Below the pieces are notes generated by a model. The model searched no databases. It worked only from the letters and a program-made list of their open reading frames with translations, and had not been told where the DNA came from. DNA of 64,000 bases from an uncultured Bacteroidaceae bacterium (lineage in GTDB: Bacteria; Bacteroidota; Bacteroidia; Bacteroidales; Bacteroidaceae), in the NCBI GenBank assembly GCA_944320785.1, contig CALUIR010000005.1, forward strand, positions 1 to 64,000, in the 5' to 3' direction. A program made the translations under genes and the position numbers. Positions 63,685 to 64,000 of this stretch are shown one piece after another (the stretch's first letter is position 1; each line of letters starts with the position of its first letter).

Positions 63685-64000
63685 CGTGCGGAGAGTTTGT
63701 AATCGCCGGCCTTGTTTGCCACTGCTTGCTGGAGTTCGTCCAAGGCGTGTGCTTTCCCGTTGTATTCCACGGTGGCGACGGGCGGTTCCAATGTGACGGT
63801 GGCGTGGATGCCTTCGATGCTGTTGAGTGCGTCTTCCACATGCTTTCGGCAGTGGTTGCACATCATTCCTTCTACGTTGAATTCTTTCTTCATGATGTTA
63901 TCTGTTGGTTGGTTTTCTTCTATGGATGCGGGCGGCGTGGCTGCCGGGATGCCTGTGGCGTGGGCATGCAGCCGTTTGCCACGGAGCCGGAGGCTGTTGG
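63681..64000 (-). CDS. P-type metal ATPase, C-terminal end with appended HMA domain (runs off right edge)
   Basis: The frame is open from the right edge to 63681. Its first visible residues (NSLRLRGKRLHAHATGIP) are the signature C-terminal end of P1B-type metal ATPases (..NSLRLxxK), a linker follows (PAATPPASIEENQPTDN), and then a complete 70-residue HMA domain with NVEGMMCNHCRKHVEDALNSIEG (CxxC metal site) and EPPVATVEYN. An internal ATG at 63893 would yield the HMA domain alone as a small chaperone; both products are possible. Likely copper (GMxCxHC type). Linked by ATGA overlap to the Fur-family gene. Confidence 0.75.
   Translation of the reverse strand, partial: NSLRLRGKRLHAHATGIPAATPPASIEENQPTDNIMKKEFNVEGMMCNHCRKHVEDALNSIEGIHATVTLEPPVATVEYNGKAHALDELQQAVANKAGDYKLSAR

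Overview
This window comes from a chromosome of the order Bacteroidales (phylum Bacteroidota). The support is: many promoter-like TAnnTTTG (-7) boxes just upstream of genes, sometimes with a TTTG/TTG 19-20 bp further upstream; a two-gene methylmalonyl-CoA mutase; NADP-type GdhA; meso-diaminopimelate dehydrogenase; an HU-related histone-like protein; a fimbrillin/FISUMP lipoprotein; a Wzi capsule assembly protein; and secreted proteins with type IX secretion (T9SS)-like C-terminal domains. T9SS-like tails fit Porphyromonas/Tannerella/Parabacteroides/Prevotella-like lineages better than classical Bacteroides, but I cannot name the genus. I saw no rRNA, tRNA, CRISPR array, integrase or intact transposase.

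Layout. 1-0.9 kb: 5' part of an iron alcohol dehydrogenase and a decayed Fe-S oxidoreductase. 0.9-3.8 kb: minus-strand operon (coiled-coil membrane protein, yicC, gmk, nadD). 3.9-6.1 kb: three-gene cassette of a GNAT-like protein, an IbrA-like PAPS-reductase-fold enzyme and an IbrB-like ParB/Srx protein, joined by ATGA overlaps. 6.3-10.9 kb: gdhA and a receiver/PPDK_N fusion. 11.6-19.4 kb: an accessory island with a 1.6-kilo-residue exonuclease-RecQ-UvrD fusion, a caspase-like DUF6642-type protein, a HigBA toxin-antitoxin pair, two secreted proteins of unknown function and a duplicated promoter segment. 19.8-32 kb: core metabolism (ddh, mdh, aroA, an AspT-type transporter, mutAB) plus an AlbA_2 protein and a fimbrillin-like lipoprotein.

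32-51.3 kb is a Wzx/Wzy-type surface polysaccharide locus: export protein, Wzz, WecA-like initiating transferase, flippase, polymerase, acyltransferase, four glycosyltransferases, an epimerase, and Wzi with a lipoprotein. It is interrupted by a toxin-antitoxin pair, two gene fossils, a long repeat-bearing intergenic region, and two AT-rich secreted-protein genes. The export and initiation genes come first, polymer handling next, then sugar transfer and modification; Wzi anchors the product at the surface.

51.5-55.5 kb carries a large modular T9SS-type surface protein and an HU-like protein. Upstream of the HU-like gene lies a striking 12/24-bp G-rich palindromic repeat array (55687-55913). 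56-63 kb is a minus-strand run of GH2 glycosidase, SGNH hydrolase and the complete [FeFe]-hydrogenase maturation set hydE-hydG-hydF, with no hydrogenase structural gene in view. The right edge holds a Fur-family regulator translationally coupled to the C-terminus of a metal P-type ATPase that carries an extra C-terminal HMA domain.

The best candidates for something under-described are the exonuclease-RecQ-UvrD/caspase-like/HigBA island, the GNAT-IbrA-IbrB cassette, the receiver-PPDK_N protein without a swivel domain, the 12/24-bp array, and an intergenic repeat family shared between 11 kb and 40.7 kb. All family assignments are by eye from motifs; no database search was run.
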